From NCBI GenBank assembly GCA_902798975.1, contig CADBYT010000007.1, positions 1 to 64,000 on the forward strand: a stretch of 64,000 bases of DNA. The letters run 5' to 3'. Positions 17,626 through 26,500 of this stretch are shown in pieces. The stretch is from an uncultured Bacteroidia bacterium. Its GTDB lineage: Bacteria; Bacteroidota; Bacteroidia; Bacteroidales; UBA932. Position 1 is the stretch's first letter; each line of letters opens with the position of its first letter. The translations under genes and the position numbers were made by a program. The notes under the pieces are model-generated. The model saw only the letters and a list, made by a program, of their open reading frames with translations, ran no database searches and had not been told where the DNA came from.

Positions 17626-19034
17626 GATTTGCGCTTTTTGGAAACGGAGGATTCATATTCCCGCAGGGCCTTGATGGCTTGCGGACAGAGGAGGATCAGC
17701 ACGATGACGTTGATCCAGGCCGTCAGGCCCACGCCCACGTCGCCCAACTGCCAGATGACGTTGGTCTCGTGCTGGGCGCCGAAGATGACCATCGCCAGCA
17801 GCGAGAAGCGGAAGATCCAGATGCAGACCTGTTCTGTTTTCTTCTTTTCCGGCCGGTCCGCAAAGATCTGCATGATGCTGGACTCGCCGTAAAAGTAGTA
17901 GGCCATCACGGTCGTGAAGACGAAGAACACGAGGGCGATGCTCACGAAGGTGCTGCCGAAGCCCGTCAGGACGGAATCCACGGCCGCCTGCGTGTAGCCC
18001 ACGTAGTTGTCGCCAAGCTGCGGCGCACCGGCCACGAGCAGCTCGCCCGTCTTGGCGTCGAGGATGTTGTAGGTGCCCGAGCAGAGGATCATCAGGGCCG
18101 TGGCCGTGCAGATGAGCAGCGTGTCCACGTAGACCGAGAAGGCCTGCGCGAGGCCCTGCTTGGCGGGGTGCGAGACGGCTGCGGAAGCGGACACGATGGC
18201 GCCGCCGCCCTGGCCGGCCTCGTTGGAGAAGATGCCGCGCTTGACGCCCATCATGATGGTGGAGCCGAGGATGCCGCCCGCCACGGGCTGGATGCCGAAG
18301 GCGCCGTCGAAGATGGCCTTGAACACACCCGGCACGGCGTCCAGGTGCTGGGCGATGACGACCAGTGTGATGATGATGTAGCCCAGGGCCATGAAAGGAG
18401 TTACGATTGAGGCCACGCGGGCAATGCTCTTGATGCCGCCGATGATCACGAGGCCCAGCAGAAAGGCGAGGCCGAGCCCGGAAACGAGCGGGGAGAGCTG
18501 GAAGGAATTGTCCAGCGCACCGGCCATTCCGTTGGCCTGCACCGTGGGCAGGAAGGTGCCGTAGCCCACCAGGACCAGGACGGAGAAGAGGATGCCCAGC
18601 CAGCGGCGTTTCAGTCCCTTCTCGATATAGGACGCAGGTCCGCCGCGAAAGCCCGTGGCGTGGTGGAATTTGTATTTCTGGGCGAGGGTGGACTCCACGA
18701 AGGCCGTGGAAGCACCGAAGAAGGCGATGATCCACATCCAGAAGATAGCGCCGGGGCCGCCCAGGGCGATGGCCGTGGCCACGCCGACGATGTTGCCCGT
18801 GCCCACGCGGCCCGACAGGGCGACGCAGAATGCTTCGAATGAGGATATACCGTGCTGCCTGCCGTCCGGCGACTTCTCCGCGCGGGCGAACAGCGAACGG
18901 ATCATCAGTCCGAAACGGCGCACCTGCACGAAGCGGGTCCTGACGGAAAAGTAAAGACCGGCTCCCACCAGGAGCACGACCAGGGCGGGGCTCCAGATGA
19001 TGTCGTTGAGGACGGAGACGATTCTCTCGAACAT
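17622..19034 (-). CDS. Alanine/glycine:cation symporter, AgcS family
   Basis: A 470-residue integral membrane protein with about ten hydrophobic helices. Family signature segments are GRVGTGNIVGVATAIALGGP followed by FWMWIIAFFGAST, and GVKRGIFSNEAGQGGGAI, a hallmark of sodium:alanine symporters (AgcS/AlsT/DagA). It imports small amino acids with Na+ or H+. It sits three bases after nadE and overlaps the thioesterase gene by four bases. Length and topology are normal. Confidence 0.92.
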   Translation of the reverse strand: MFERIVSVLNDIIWSPALVVLLVGAGLYFSVRTRFVQVRRFGLMIRSLFARAEKSPDGRQHGISSFEAFCVALSGRVGTGNIVGVATAIALGGPGAIFWMWIIAFFGASTAFVESTLAQKYKFHHATGFRGGPASYIEKGLKRRWLGILFSVLVLVGYGTFLPTVQANGMAGALDNSFQLSPLVSGLGLAFLLGLVIIGGIKSIARVASIVTPFMALGYIIITLVVIAQHLDAVPGVFKAIFDGAFGIQPVAGGILGSTIMMGVKRGIFSNEAGQGGGAIVSASAAVSHPAKQGLAQAFSVYVDTLLICTATALMILCSGTYNILDAKTGELLVAGAPQLGDNYVGYTQAAVDSVLTGFGSTFVSIALVFFVFTTVMAYYFYGESSIMQIFADRPEKKKTEQVCIWIFRFSLLAMVIFGAQHETNVIWQLGDVGVGLTAWINVIVLILLCPQAIKALREYESSVSKKRKS

Positions 19035-19037
19035 TGC

Positions 19038-20972
19038 TTAGTCAGTGAGCTTCCACCAGGTTTCCAGGTCGGACGGGGCGCGCCAGTCGCCGCGCGGCGA
19101 GAGGGACACGGAGCCGACCTTTGGCCCGTCAGGCAGGCAGGAACGCTTGAACTGCTGCTGGAAGAATCGCTTCAGGAAGGTCTCCAGCCATTTCCGTAGG
19201 GTGGCGTCGTCATAGACGCCCGCGAAGGCCTTGCGGGCCAGGAAGAGCAGCTTGTCGGGGCCGGCGCCGGAGCGGAAGAAATGGTAGAGGAAGAAGTCGT
19301 GCAGCTCGTACGGGCCCACGGTATCCTCGGTCTTCTGGGCGATCTTGCCCTCCTTGTCGGCGGGCAGGAGTTCGGGGCTGATCGGGGTGTCCACGATGTC
19401 CAGCAGGGTTTTGTGGATGTCGCCGGTGGCGTCGAACTTGTTGTCGGCCGCCCAGCGGACCAGCGTGCGCACCAGGGTCTTGGGGACGCTGGCGTTGACG
19501 CCGTACATGGACATGTGGTCGCCGTTGTAGGTGCACCAGCCGAGGGCGAGCTCGGAGAGGTCGCCCGTGCCGACGACGATGCCGCCTTCCTTGCCGGCGA
19601 TGTCCATCAGCAACTGCGTGCGCTCGCGCGCCTGGGAATTCTCGTAGGTGAGGTCGTGCTTGTTCTCGTCCTGGCCGATGTCGGCGAAATGCTGCCGGAC
19701 GGCGGGGACGATGGAGACCTCGCGGGCGGTGATGGCGAGTTCGCGCATCAGGTCCACGGAGTTGTCGTGGGTGCGGTGCGTGGTGCCGAAGCCGGGCATG
19801 GTGACGCCGATGATGTTCTCGCGCGGGATGCCGAGGGTGTCGAAGGCCAGCGCGGTCACCAGCAGCGCGAGGGTGGAGTCCAGGCCGCCGGATACGCCGA
19901 GCACGGCCTTCCGGCAGTGGATGTGCTCCAGGCGCGTCGTGAGGCCCGCCACCTGGGCGGCGAGGATTTCGCGGCAGCGTACGCCGAGCGCCTCCGGGTC
20001 GCCCTGCGGGACGAAGGGATGCGGCTCCACGTAGCGGAGCAGCTCCGCTTCGAAGTCGGTCGGGGCGGCTTCGCCCGCGTCCTGGACGCAATAGGGGGGC
20101 ACCGGGCCCTCGAAGCCGAAACTGTGCTCCTTGGCGCGTAGCGTCTCCAGGCGCTCGACGTCCACGTCGGCGATGATGAAGCGGCTGCCGCGCGCGAAGC
20201 GTTTGCCCTCGGCGAGGAAGGAGCCGTTCTCGCAGATCAGCGAGGAGCCGGCCCAGACGAGGTCCGTGGTGGATTCGCCTTCGGCGCAGGAGCAGTAGAT
20301 GTAGGCGGCATAGAGCCGGGAGGCAGTGGCGCCCACGAGGCTCTTGCGGTATTCGTGCTTGAACAGGTATTCGTTGCTGGCGGAGAGGTTCAGGATGAGC
20401 TGCGCGCCCGCGATGGCGGCCTGCGAGCAGGGCGGAACGGGCACCCAGAGGTCCTGGCAGATCTCGATGGCGACCGTCGCTTCGCCGATGCGGAAGAGCT
20501 GGCGCGTGCCGAGGAAGATGTCTTCCTGGCCCGCGAAACGGATACGCGCGCCGCCGCAGGGGAGGGCGCGCGCCGGGGCGAACCAGCGCGGCTCGTAGAA
20601 TTCATTGTTTCCGGCGAGGTAGCTCTTGGGCACGATGCCGAGGATGCGGCCTCCGCGGGCCGCAACGGCGCAGTTGAAGAGGCGTCCGGCATGGCGCACC
20701 GGCGTGCCGAAAACGACCAGGGCATCCAGTTTCGCCGTCTTGGCTACGATCTCTGCCACGGCCGACTCGGCATCCGAGAGCAGGCGGTTCTGGCCGAAGA
20801 GGTCGGCGCAGGTGTAGCCGGTGACGCTCAGTTCCGGGAAAACGATGACGGAGGGCCGCTGCGCTTTCAGGTCCTGGCACAACTGAAGGATCTCCCGGGC
20901 ATTCGCCGCCGGGTCGGCCACGTGGACACGCGGCATCGCCGCCGCCACACGGATCAATCCAAGATGCTTCAT
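19038..20972 (-). CDS. nadE: Glutamine-dependent NAD+ synthetase
   Basis: A 644-residue two-domain enzyme. The N-terminal nitrilase-type glutaminase has the Glu in FPELSVTGY, the Lys in VPKSYLAGNNEFYE and the Cys in VAIEICQDLWVP. The C-terminal synthetase has the P-loop VSGGLDSTLALL and GTGDLSELALGWCTYNGD. It amidates deamido-NAD+ to NAD+ using glutamine. The start MKHLGLIR is preferred over a start 12 codons upstream because a TATCTTTG -7 box ends six bases before it, so the longer reading would lie inside the promoter. First gene of a four-gene operon. Another glutamine user next to the glutamine synthetase cluster. Confidence 0.95.
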   Translation of the reverse strand: MKHLGLIRVAAAMPRVHVADPAANAREILQLCQDLKAQRPSVIVFPELSVTGYTCADLFGQNRLLSDAESAVAEIVAKTAKLDALVVFGTPVRHAGRLFNCAVAARGGRILGIVPKSYLAGNNEFYEPRWFAPARALPCGGARIRFAGQEDIFLGTRQLFRIGEATVAIEICQDLWVPVPPCSQAAIAGAQLILNLSASNEYLFKHEYRKSLVGATASRLYAAYIYCSCAEGESTTDLVWAGSSLICENGSFLAEGKRFARGSRFIIADVDVERLETLRAKEHSFGFEGPVPPYCVQDAGEAAPTDFEAELLRYVEPHPFVPQGDPEALGVRCREILAAQVAGLTTRLEHIHCRKAVLGVSGGLDSTLALLVTALAFDTLGIPRENIIGVTMPGFGTTHRTHDNSVDLMRELAITAREVSIVPAVRQHFADIGQDENKHDLTYENSQARERTQLLMDIAGKEGGIVVGTGDLSELALGWCTYNGDHMSMYGVNASVPKTLVRTLVRWAADNKFDATGDIHKTLLDIVDTPISPELLPADKEGKIAQKTEDTVGPYELHDFFLYHFFRSGAGPDKLLFLARKAFAGVYDDATLRKWLETFLKRFFQQQFKRSCLPDGPKVGSVSLSPRGDWRAPSDLETWWKLTD

Positions 20973-20977
20973 AGACG

Positions 20978-20985
20978 CAAAGATA
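20978..20985 (-). promoter_or_regulatory. nadE promoter -7 box
   Basis: The minus strand reads TATCTTTG at 20,985-20,978, with a TTG about 20 bases upstream (-33). It lies immediately before the nadE start, giving an almost leaderless mRNA. It matches the Bacteroidota TTTG-N19-TAnnTTTG pattern and decides the nadE start codon. Confidence 0.7.
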
Positions 20986-21082
20986 GCGGATTTGCATCTT
21001 CTATGCAAGACTATCCGCCAAGACGCCGAATTGCATTATAAAAGAGGTATAATAAAATCTTTTAAAAAGTTTTGAAAAACTC

Positions 21083-21111
21083 TTGCATTTCCAAATTTTC
21101 TTCGTAACTTG
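21083..21111 (+). promoter_or_regulatory. Promoter of the glutamine synthetase leader
   Basis: TTG at 21,083-21,085, 19 bases of spacer and TAACTTG at 21,105-21,111 match the Bacteroidota -33/-7 pattern. Transcription would start about ten bases later, ahead of the leader ORF at 21,140. Confidence 0.6.
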
Positions 21112-21139
21112 CACTCGAATTTTGGTTCAAGAAACAGTG

Positions 21140-21214
21140 ATGCGCACGTTCAATAATAATAACCAGAAGCAGTCTCAGAATCAGCAGGTCCTGAGAGCTT
21201 CTCTGTGCGTATAA
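21140..21214 (+). CDS. Gln/Asn-rich leader peptide of glutamine synthetase
   Basis: A 24-codon ORF, too short for standard gene calls, in the untranslated region of glnN. Its peptide begins MRTFNNNNQKQSQNQQ: five Gln (all CAG) and five Asn codons within residues 5-16. Such codon clustering in front of a gene that makes glutamine is the hallmark of a ribosome-mediated attenuation leader. The codons just downstream (21,196-21,205) can base-pair with the 5' arm of a strong hairpin. The peptide itself probably has no function beyond being translated. Translation has not been shown. A second mini-ORF (21,262-21,330) runs through the hairpin and looks incidental. Confidence 0.6.
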   Translation: MRTFNNNNQKQSQNQQVLRASLCV

Positions 21215-21301
21215 CACCAGCCGATGCGGCACATGAAAAAAAGAAGCGAACATAACAACAAATGAATATCAGAGAGGCTGGTCCGGTGGACCAGCCTCTC
21301 T
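21196..21301 (+). promoter_or_regulatory. Candidate attenuator with alternative hairpins upstream of glnN
   Basis: A perfect 14-bp stem with a 3-base loop is formed by 21,271-21,284 and 21,288-21,301 (AGAGAGGCTGGTCC and its complement). Its 5' arm (21,270-21,279) can instead pair over 10 bp, with one G-U, with AGCTTCTCTG at 21,196-21,205 inside the leader ORF. That same leader segment can also pair with AGAAGC (21,242-21,247) and GCACA (21,229-21,233). These are mutually exclusive folds of the kind used in attenuation. The weak point is that only a broken T-tract (ACTTTAG) follows the hairpin, so it is not a textbook terminator. Confidence 0.5.
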
Positions 21302-21341
21302 ACTTTAGTAGGGTATTAGTTAGTTTTTAAATAGTGTAATT

Positions 21342-23516
21342 ATGGACAGATTTGATTTGGTTAAGGAATCCTTCGAACGGAAAGAGGTTCCGGCAGAAGT
21401 CCCCGCTGGCAAGACTTCCGATTATTTCGGCGAACTGGTGTTCGACCGCAAGAAGATGTGCAAGTACCTCGACGCTGAGAGTCTGCACGCCTTGCTTGAC
21501 TGCATCGAGGGTGGTCACGCTCTCGACCGCAAAACTGCCGACGGCGTCGCCAAAGGCATGAAGGAATGGGCCATGGAACATGGCGTTACCCACGTCACCC
21601 ACTGGTTCCAGCCGCTGACCGAAGGCACTGCCGAGAAACACGACTCCCTGATCGATTATGACGGCAAGGGCGGCGTGATCGAGACCTTCGACGGCAAGAT
21701 GCTTGCCCAGCAGGAGCCGGACGCTTCTTCCTTCCCGAGCGGCGGCATCCGCGCCACCTTCGAAGCCCGTGGTTACACTGCCTGGGATCCGACCTCCCCG
21801 GTCTTCATCCTGGACGATACCCTCTGCATTCCGACTGTCTTCATTTCCTATACCGGCGAGGCCCTCGACTACAAGACCCCGCTCAAGAAGGCCCTCAAGG
21901 CCGTCAGCGACGCTGCCGTGCCTATCTGCAAGCTCTTTGATCCGTCTGTGTCCAAGGTCTATTCCTACCTGGGCTGGGAGCAGGAGTACTTCCTCGTGGA
22001 CGAGGCGCTCTACGCCGCCCGCACGGACCTGATGATCACCGGCCGTACCCTGTTCGGACACAATTCCTCCAAAAACCAGCAGCTGGACGACCACTATTTC
22101 GGCGCCATTCCGACGCGCGTGGCCGCCTTCATGCGTGACCTGGAGATTGCCGGTCACCGCCTGGGCATTCCCATCAAGACCCGCCACAACGAGGTGGCCC
22201 CGAACCAGTTCGAGCTCGCGCCGATCTATGGCGAGACCAACCTTGCCAATGACCAGAACCAGATCGTGATGAACCTGATGGGCCGTATCGCCCGCAAGCA
22301 CGGCTTCGTGGTGCTCCTGCACGAGAAGCCTTTCGACGGTGTGAACGGTTCCGGCAAGCACAACAACTGGTCGCTCGGCACCGACAAGGGCGCGCAGCTG
22401 CTCGCTCCGGGCAAGGATGCCAAGGGTAACCTGCAGTTCGTCACCTTCTTCGTGAACGTGCTCGCGGCCGTGCAGAAGCACAACGCCCTGCTGAAGGCCT
22501 CCATCGCCAGCGCCACCAACGCCCATCGTCTGGGTGCCAACGAGGCGCCGCCCGCAATCGTGTCCGCCTTCCTCGGCCGGACGATGACCGAGGTGCTGCA
22601 CAAACTTCTGGAGGTCCCTTCCGACACCCCGATCGAGATCGCGGGCAAGAAGAGCAAGAGCGTCGGCCTGGTGGAGATTCCGGAAGTCTTCGTGGACAAC
22701 ACCGACCGCAACCGCACCTCGCCGTTCGCCTTCACCGGCAACCGCTTTGAGTTCCGCGCCGTGGGTTCCTGCGCCAACTGCGCCGGTGCGATGACCACGC
22801 TCAACGCCGCCGTGGCCGAACAGCTGATCGCCTTCAAGGCCGACGTGGAGCAGGAGATCGCCAAGGGAAAGAAGGTCAATGTGGCCATCATGGATGCCCT
22901 CAAGCCCATCATCAAGTCGGTGCTCGGTACCGTCTGCTTCGACGGCAACGGCTACAGCGAGGAGTGGAAGAAAGAGGCCGTCAAGCGCGGTCTGGATGTG
23001 GAGACCAACGTCCCGAAGATGTTCTGCGAGTTCACCAAGCCCGCCGCCATCGAGATGTTCACCAAGACCGGCGTCTATACCGAGAAGGAACTCGAAGCCC
23101 GCAACGAGGTGAAGTGGGAGACCTATGTCAAGAAGGTCCAGATCGAATCCCGCGTGATGGTGCGCATGGCGCTCAACCATATCATTCCCGCGGCGCTCGA
23201 ATACAAGGCCAAGCTCCTGCAGGAAGTGGCTCTCGCGAAGTCCATCTACGGCAACCTCGACGGCTGCGCCACCGAGCTCAAGATCCTCGACGACATCAAC
23301 AAGTATGTGGAGGAAGTCCGCGTCAAGGCGAGCGCCATGAAGGAAGCCCGCAAGGCCGCAAATGCCATCGAGGATGGCTACGAGCGTGCCCTCGCGTACC
23401 ACGAGATCGCCGAGAGTCTCTTCGCGCTGCGCCGTCCGATCGACAAGCTCGAGGAAGTGGTGGACAACAAGATGTGGCCGCTGCCGAAGTACCGCGAAAT
23501 GCTCTTTATCAGCTAG
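21342..23516 (+). CDS. glnN: Glutamine synthetase type III
   Basis: A 724-residue enzyme of the long GSIII class typical of Bacteroidota (types I and II are about 450 and 350 residues). The N-terminus MDRFDLVKESFERKEVP, THWFQPLTEGTAEKHDS and FPSGGIRATFEARGYTAWD are GSIII segments. NEVAPNQFELAP, GVNGSGKHNNWSLGTD and NRTSPFAFTGNRFEFRAVGS carry the substrate and metal-binding residues. It makes glutamine from glutamate, ammonia and ATP in the cytosol. It heads a run of nitrogen genes and is preceded by a Gln/Asn-rich leader with alternative hairpins, which suggests control by charged tRNA-Gln. glutamate synthase follows 41 bases downstream. Confidence 0.96.
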   Translation: MDRFDLVKESFERKEVPAEVPAGKTSDYFGELVFDRKKMCKYLDAESLHALLDCIEGGHALDRKTADGVAKGMKEWAMEHGVTHVTHWFQPLTEGTAEKHDSLIDYDGKGGVIETFDGKMLAQQEPDASSFPSGGIRATFEARGYTAWDPTSPVFILDDTLCIPTVFISYTGEALDYKTPLKKALKAVSDAAVPICKLFDPSVSKVYSYLGWEQEYFLVDEALYAARTDLMITGRTLFGHNSSKNQQLDDHYFGAIPTRVAAFMRDLEIAGHRLGIPIKTRHNEVAPNQFELAPIYGETNLANDQNQIVMNLMGRIARKHGFVVLLHEKPFDGVNGSGKHNNWSLGTDKGAQLLAPGKDAKGNLQFVTFFVNVLAAVQKHNALLKASIASATNAHRLGANEAPPAIVSAFLGRTMTEVLHKLLEVPSDTPIEIAGKKSKSVGLVEIPEVFVDNTDRNRTSPFAFTGNRFEFRAVGSCANCAGAMTTLNAAVAEQLIAFKADVEQEIAKGKKVNVAIMDALKPIIKSVLGTVCFDGNGYSEEWKKEAVKRGLDVETNVPKMFCEFTKPAAIEMFTKTGVYTEKELEARNEVKWETYVKKVQIESRVMVRMALNHIIPAALEYKAKLLQEVALAKSIYGNLDGCATELKILDDINKYVEEVRVKASAMKEARKAANAIEDGYERALAYHEIAESLFALRRPIDKLEEVVDNKMWPLPKYREMLFIS

Positions 23517-23557
23517 TGTAACTTGCAGTCAGTTAGACACTAAGAAAGAAAAACCAA

Positions 23558-26500
23558 ATGAAAACCGGTCTATATGATCCGGCATCGGAACACGATGCCT
23601 GTGGGGTTGGTATGGTCGTCAACATCCGTGGCGACAAGACCCATGAGCTGGTCGACAATGCCCTGACGGTGCTCGAAAACATGAGCCACCGCGGCGCCGA
23701 GGGCGCCGACGGGAAGTCGGGCGACGGAGCCGGCATCATGGTCCAGATTCCCCACGAATTCATTCTCCTGCAGGGTATCCCCGTTCCGGAGAAGGGACGC
23801 TACGGTACCGGTCTGGTCTTCCTGCCCAGGGAAGCCGGCAAGCGCGAGCGCATCCTGGAGTCCATCCGCGCGGAGGTTGAGCACGAAGCTTGCGTGCTCA
23901 GCCATATCCGCGAGGTCCCGGTCAATTCCGGCTGCCTGGGAGAAGAGGCGGCCAAGGGAGAGCCCTACACGGCACAGATCTTCGTGACCAGCGCGGAATT
24001 CATGGAAGAAGCGGACCTGGAGCGCAAGCTCTACCGCATCCGCAAGCACGTCGAAAGGCTGGGGGAGGACGGCTACATCTGCTCCCTCTCCACCCGCAAC
24101 ATCGTCTATAAGGGCATGCTGACGAGCCGCCAGCTGCGCGAGTACTACACGGACCTCACGAGCCAGTGGTTCACGAGCGCGATGGCCATCGTCCATTCCC
24201 GTTTCTCGACCAACACCTTCCCGCAGTGGAGCCTGGCGCAGCCGTTCCGCATGCTCTGCCACAACGGCGAGATCAACACCATCCGCGGCAACCGCAGCTG
24301 GATGCAGGCCCGCCAGAGCGTGCTGGGCTCGGGCGCGCTGGGCGACATCGGCGACCTCACGCCCATCATCCAGCCGGACATGAGCGACTCCGCCAGCCTG
24401 GACAACGCCCTGGAATTCCTGACCCAGAGCGGCCTCAGCCTGCCGCAGGCCGTCGCCGTGCTGATGCCGGAGAGCTTCGACGAGACCAACCCGATCTCCG
24501 AGGACCTGCGCGCGTTCTATGAATATCATTCCATCCTGATGGAGCCCTGGGACGGTCCTGCCACGCTGCTCTTCAGCGACGGCCGTTACGCCGGCGGTAT
24601 CCTGGACCGCAACGGCTTGCGTCCGGGGCGCTACACCATCACCAAGCGAGGCCTGCTGGTCGTCGCGAGTGAAGTGGGCGTGCTGGATTTCGATCCGACC
24701 GAAATCGAGTGCAAGGGCCGCCTGGAGCCCGGCAAAATGCTCCTCGTGGATACGAAAGAAGGCAAGATCTGGTATGATGCCGAGATCAAGGAGCGGCTGG
24801 CCACGGAGCATCCGTACCGCAAGTGGCTCTCCGCCGGCCGCATACAGCTCGAAGACCTGCACAGCGGCCGCAAGATCGAGCATAACGAAGCCGACCTCCT
24901 CCACAAGGAGCTCCTGTTCGGCTGCACGGCCGAGGACGTGGAGAACGCCATCAAGCCCATGTGCGAGAAGGGGATCGAGCCCACTTCTTCGATGGGCAAC
25001 GACACCCCGCTGGCCGTGCTGACGGAGCGTCCGCAAAGCTTCTTCAACTATTTCCGGCAGCAGTTCGCCCAGGTGACCAATCCGCCCATCGACTCCATCC
25101 GCGAGCAGATGGTGATGTCCCTGTTCGAGTATATCGGACGCGTGGGCACGGGCATCCTGACCCCGGACGAGGACAACTGCACGCAGCTGGACCTGCTCTG
25201 CAACATCCGTTACAAGGGATTCAATACGGTCAAGCTGCCGATGCTGTTCGAGTGCGCCGCCGACACGACGGCCGCCGCGAACAACCTGCGCCGCGCCCTC
25301 GACGGACTCTGCCGGAAGGCCGAGAAATGCGTGAACGACGGCGTGAACTACATCATCCTGTCCGACCGTGACGTGGATGAGACGCATGCGCCCATCCCTT
25401 CGCTGCTGGCTGTCAGCGCGGTGCACCACCACCTGATCGCCGCCGGCAAGCGCGTGCAGACGGCGCTGATTGTCGAGAGCGGTGAAATCCGTGAGACGAT
25501 GCATGCCGCGCTGCTGCTCGGCTACGGTGCCTCCGCCATCAACCCGTACCTCTCTTTCGCCATCATCTCGAGCCTGGCGCACGGCGGCAAGATCCAGCTG
25601 AATTACGCCACGGCCCGCACCAACTACATCGAGGCGATGAAGAAGGGCCTGCTGAAGATCATGGCCAAGATGGGCATTTCCACCATCCGCTCCTACCGCG
25701 GCGCCAAGATCTTCGAGAGCATCGGCCTGGATGAAGGCCTGCTGCGCGAGTACTTCGGCACAGAGCGCTCGACCATCGGCGGCATCGGCCTGGAGACCAT
25801 CGCCCGTGACGCAATGTGGTTCCACGCACAGGCGTACGCCGATGCGGCGAAGACCGACTTCCTGCCCAATGTGGGTCAGTTCCATTACCGCAAGGGCGGT
25901 ATCGTCCATGCCTGGAACCCCGAGACGATCTCCTCGCTGCAGATCGCCACGCGCCTGGGCAGTTACAAGAAATTCAAGGAGTTCACCGGCGCCGTGGACG
26001 GCAAGGCGGATCTCCTCTTCCTGCGCGACCTGCTGGACTTCAAGCGGGGTACGCCCGTCGACATCGACCAGGTGGAGCCCGTGGAAGACATCGTCAAGAG
26101 GTTCGTAGTGAGCGCCATGAGCTTCGGCGCCCTGAGCATCGAGGCCCACGAGGCCATCGCCCTGGCGATGAACCGGCTCGGCACCCGTTCCAACACGGGC
26201 GAAGGCGGTGAGGACAACGAGCGCTACCATAGCGACGTGGACGGCGTGTCGCTGTCCAGCAAGACCAAGCAGGTGGCATCCGGGCGCTTCGGCGTCACGG
26301 CGGAATACCTCGTCAACGCCGAGGAAATCCAGATCAAGGTCGCCCAGGGCGCCAAGCCCGGCGAGGGTGGCCAGCTGCCGGGATTCAAGGTCAACGCCAT
26401 CATCGCGAAGACCCGCAACTCCATCCCGGGCATCTCCCTGATCTCCCCGCCGCCTCATCATGACATTTACTCCATCGAGGACCTCTCGCAGCTGATCTTC

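Noticed and set aside
21262-21330. Second leader peptide of 22 codons
   Set aside because: It runs through the hairpin and lacks a codon bias related to nitrogen; probably chance, and reported only as a note.
21327-23402. A 691-codon minus frame opposite glnN
   Set aside because: Composition of an antisense shadow; glnN motifs on the plus strand are unambiguous.
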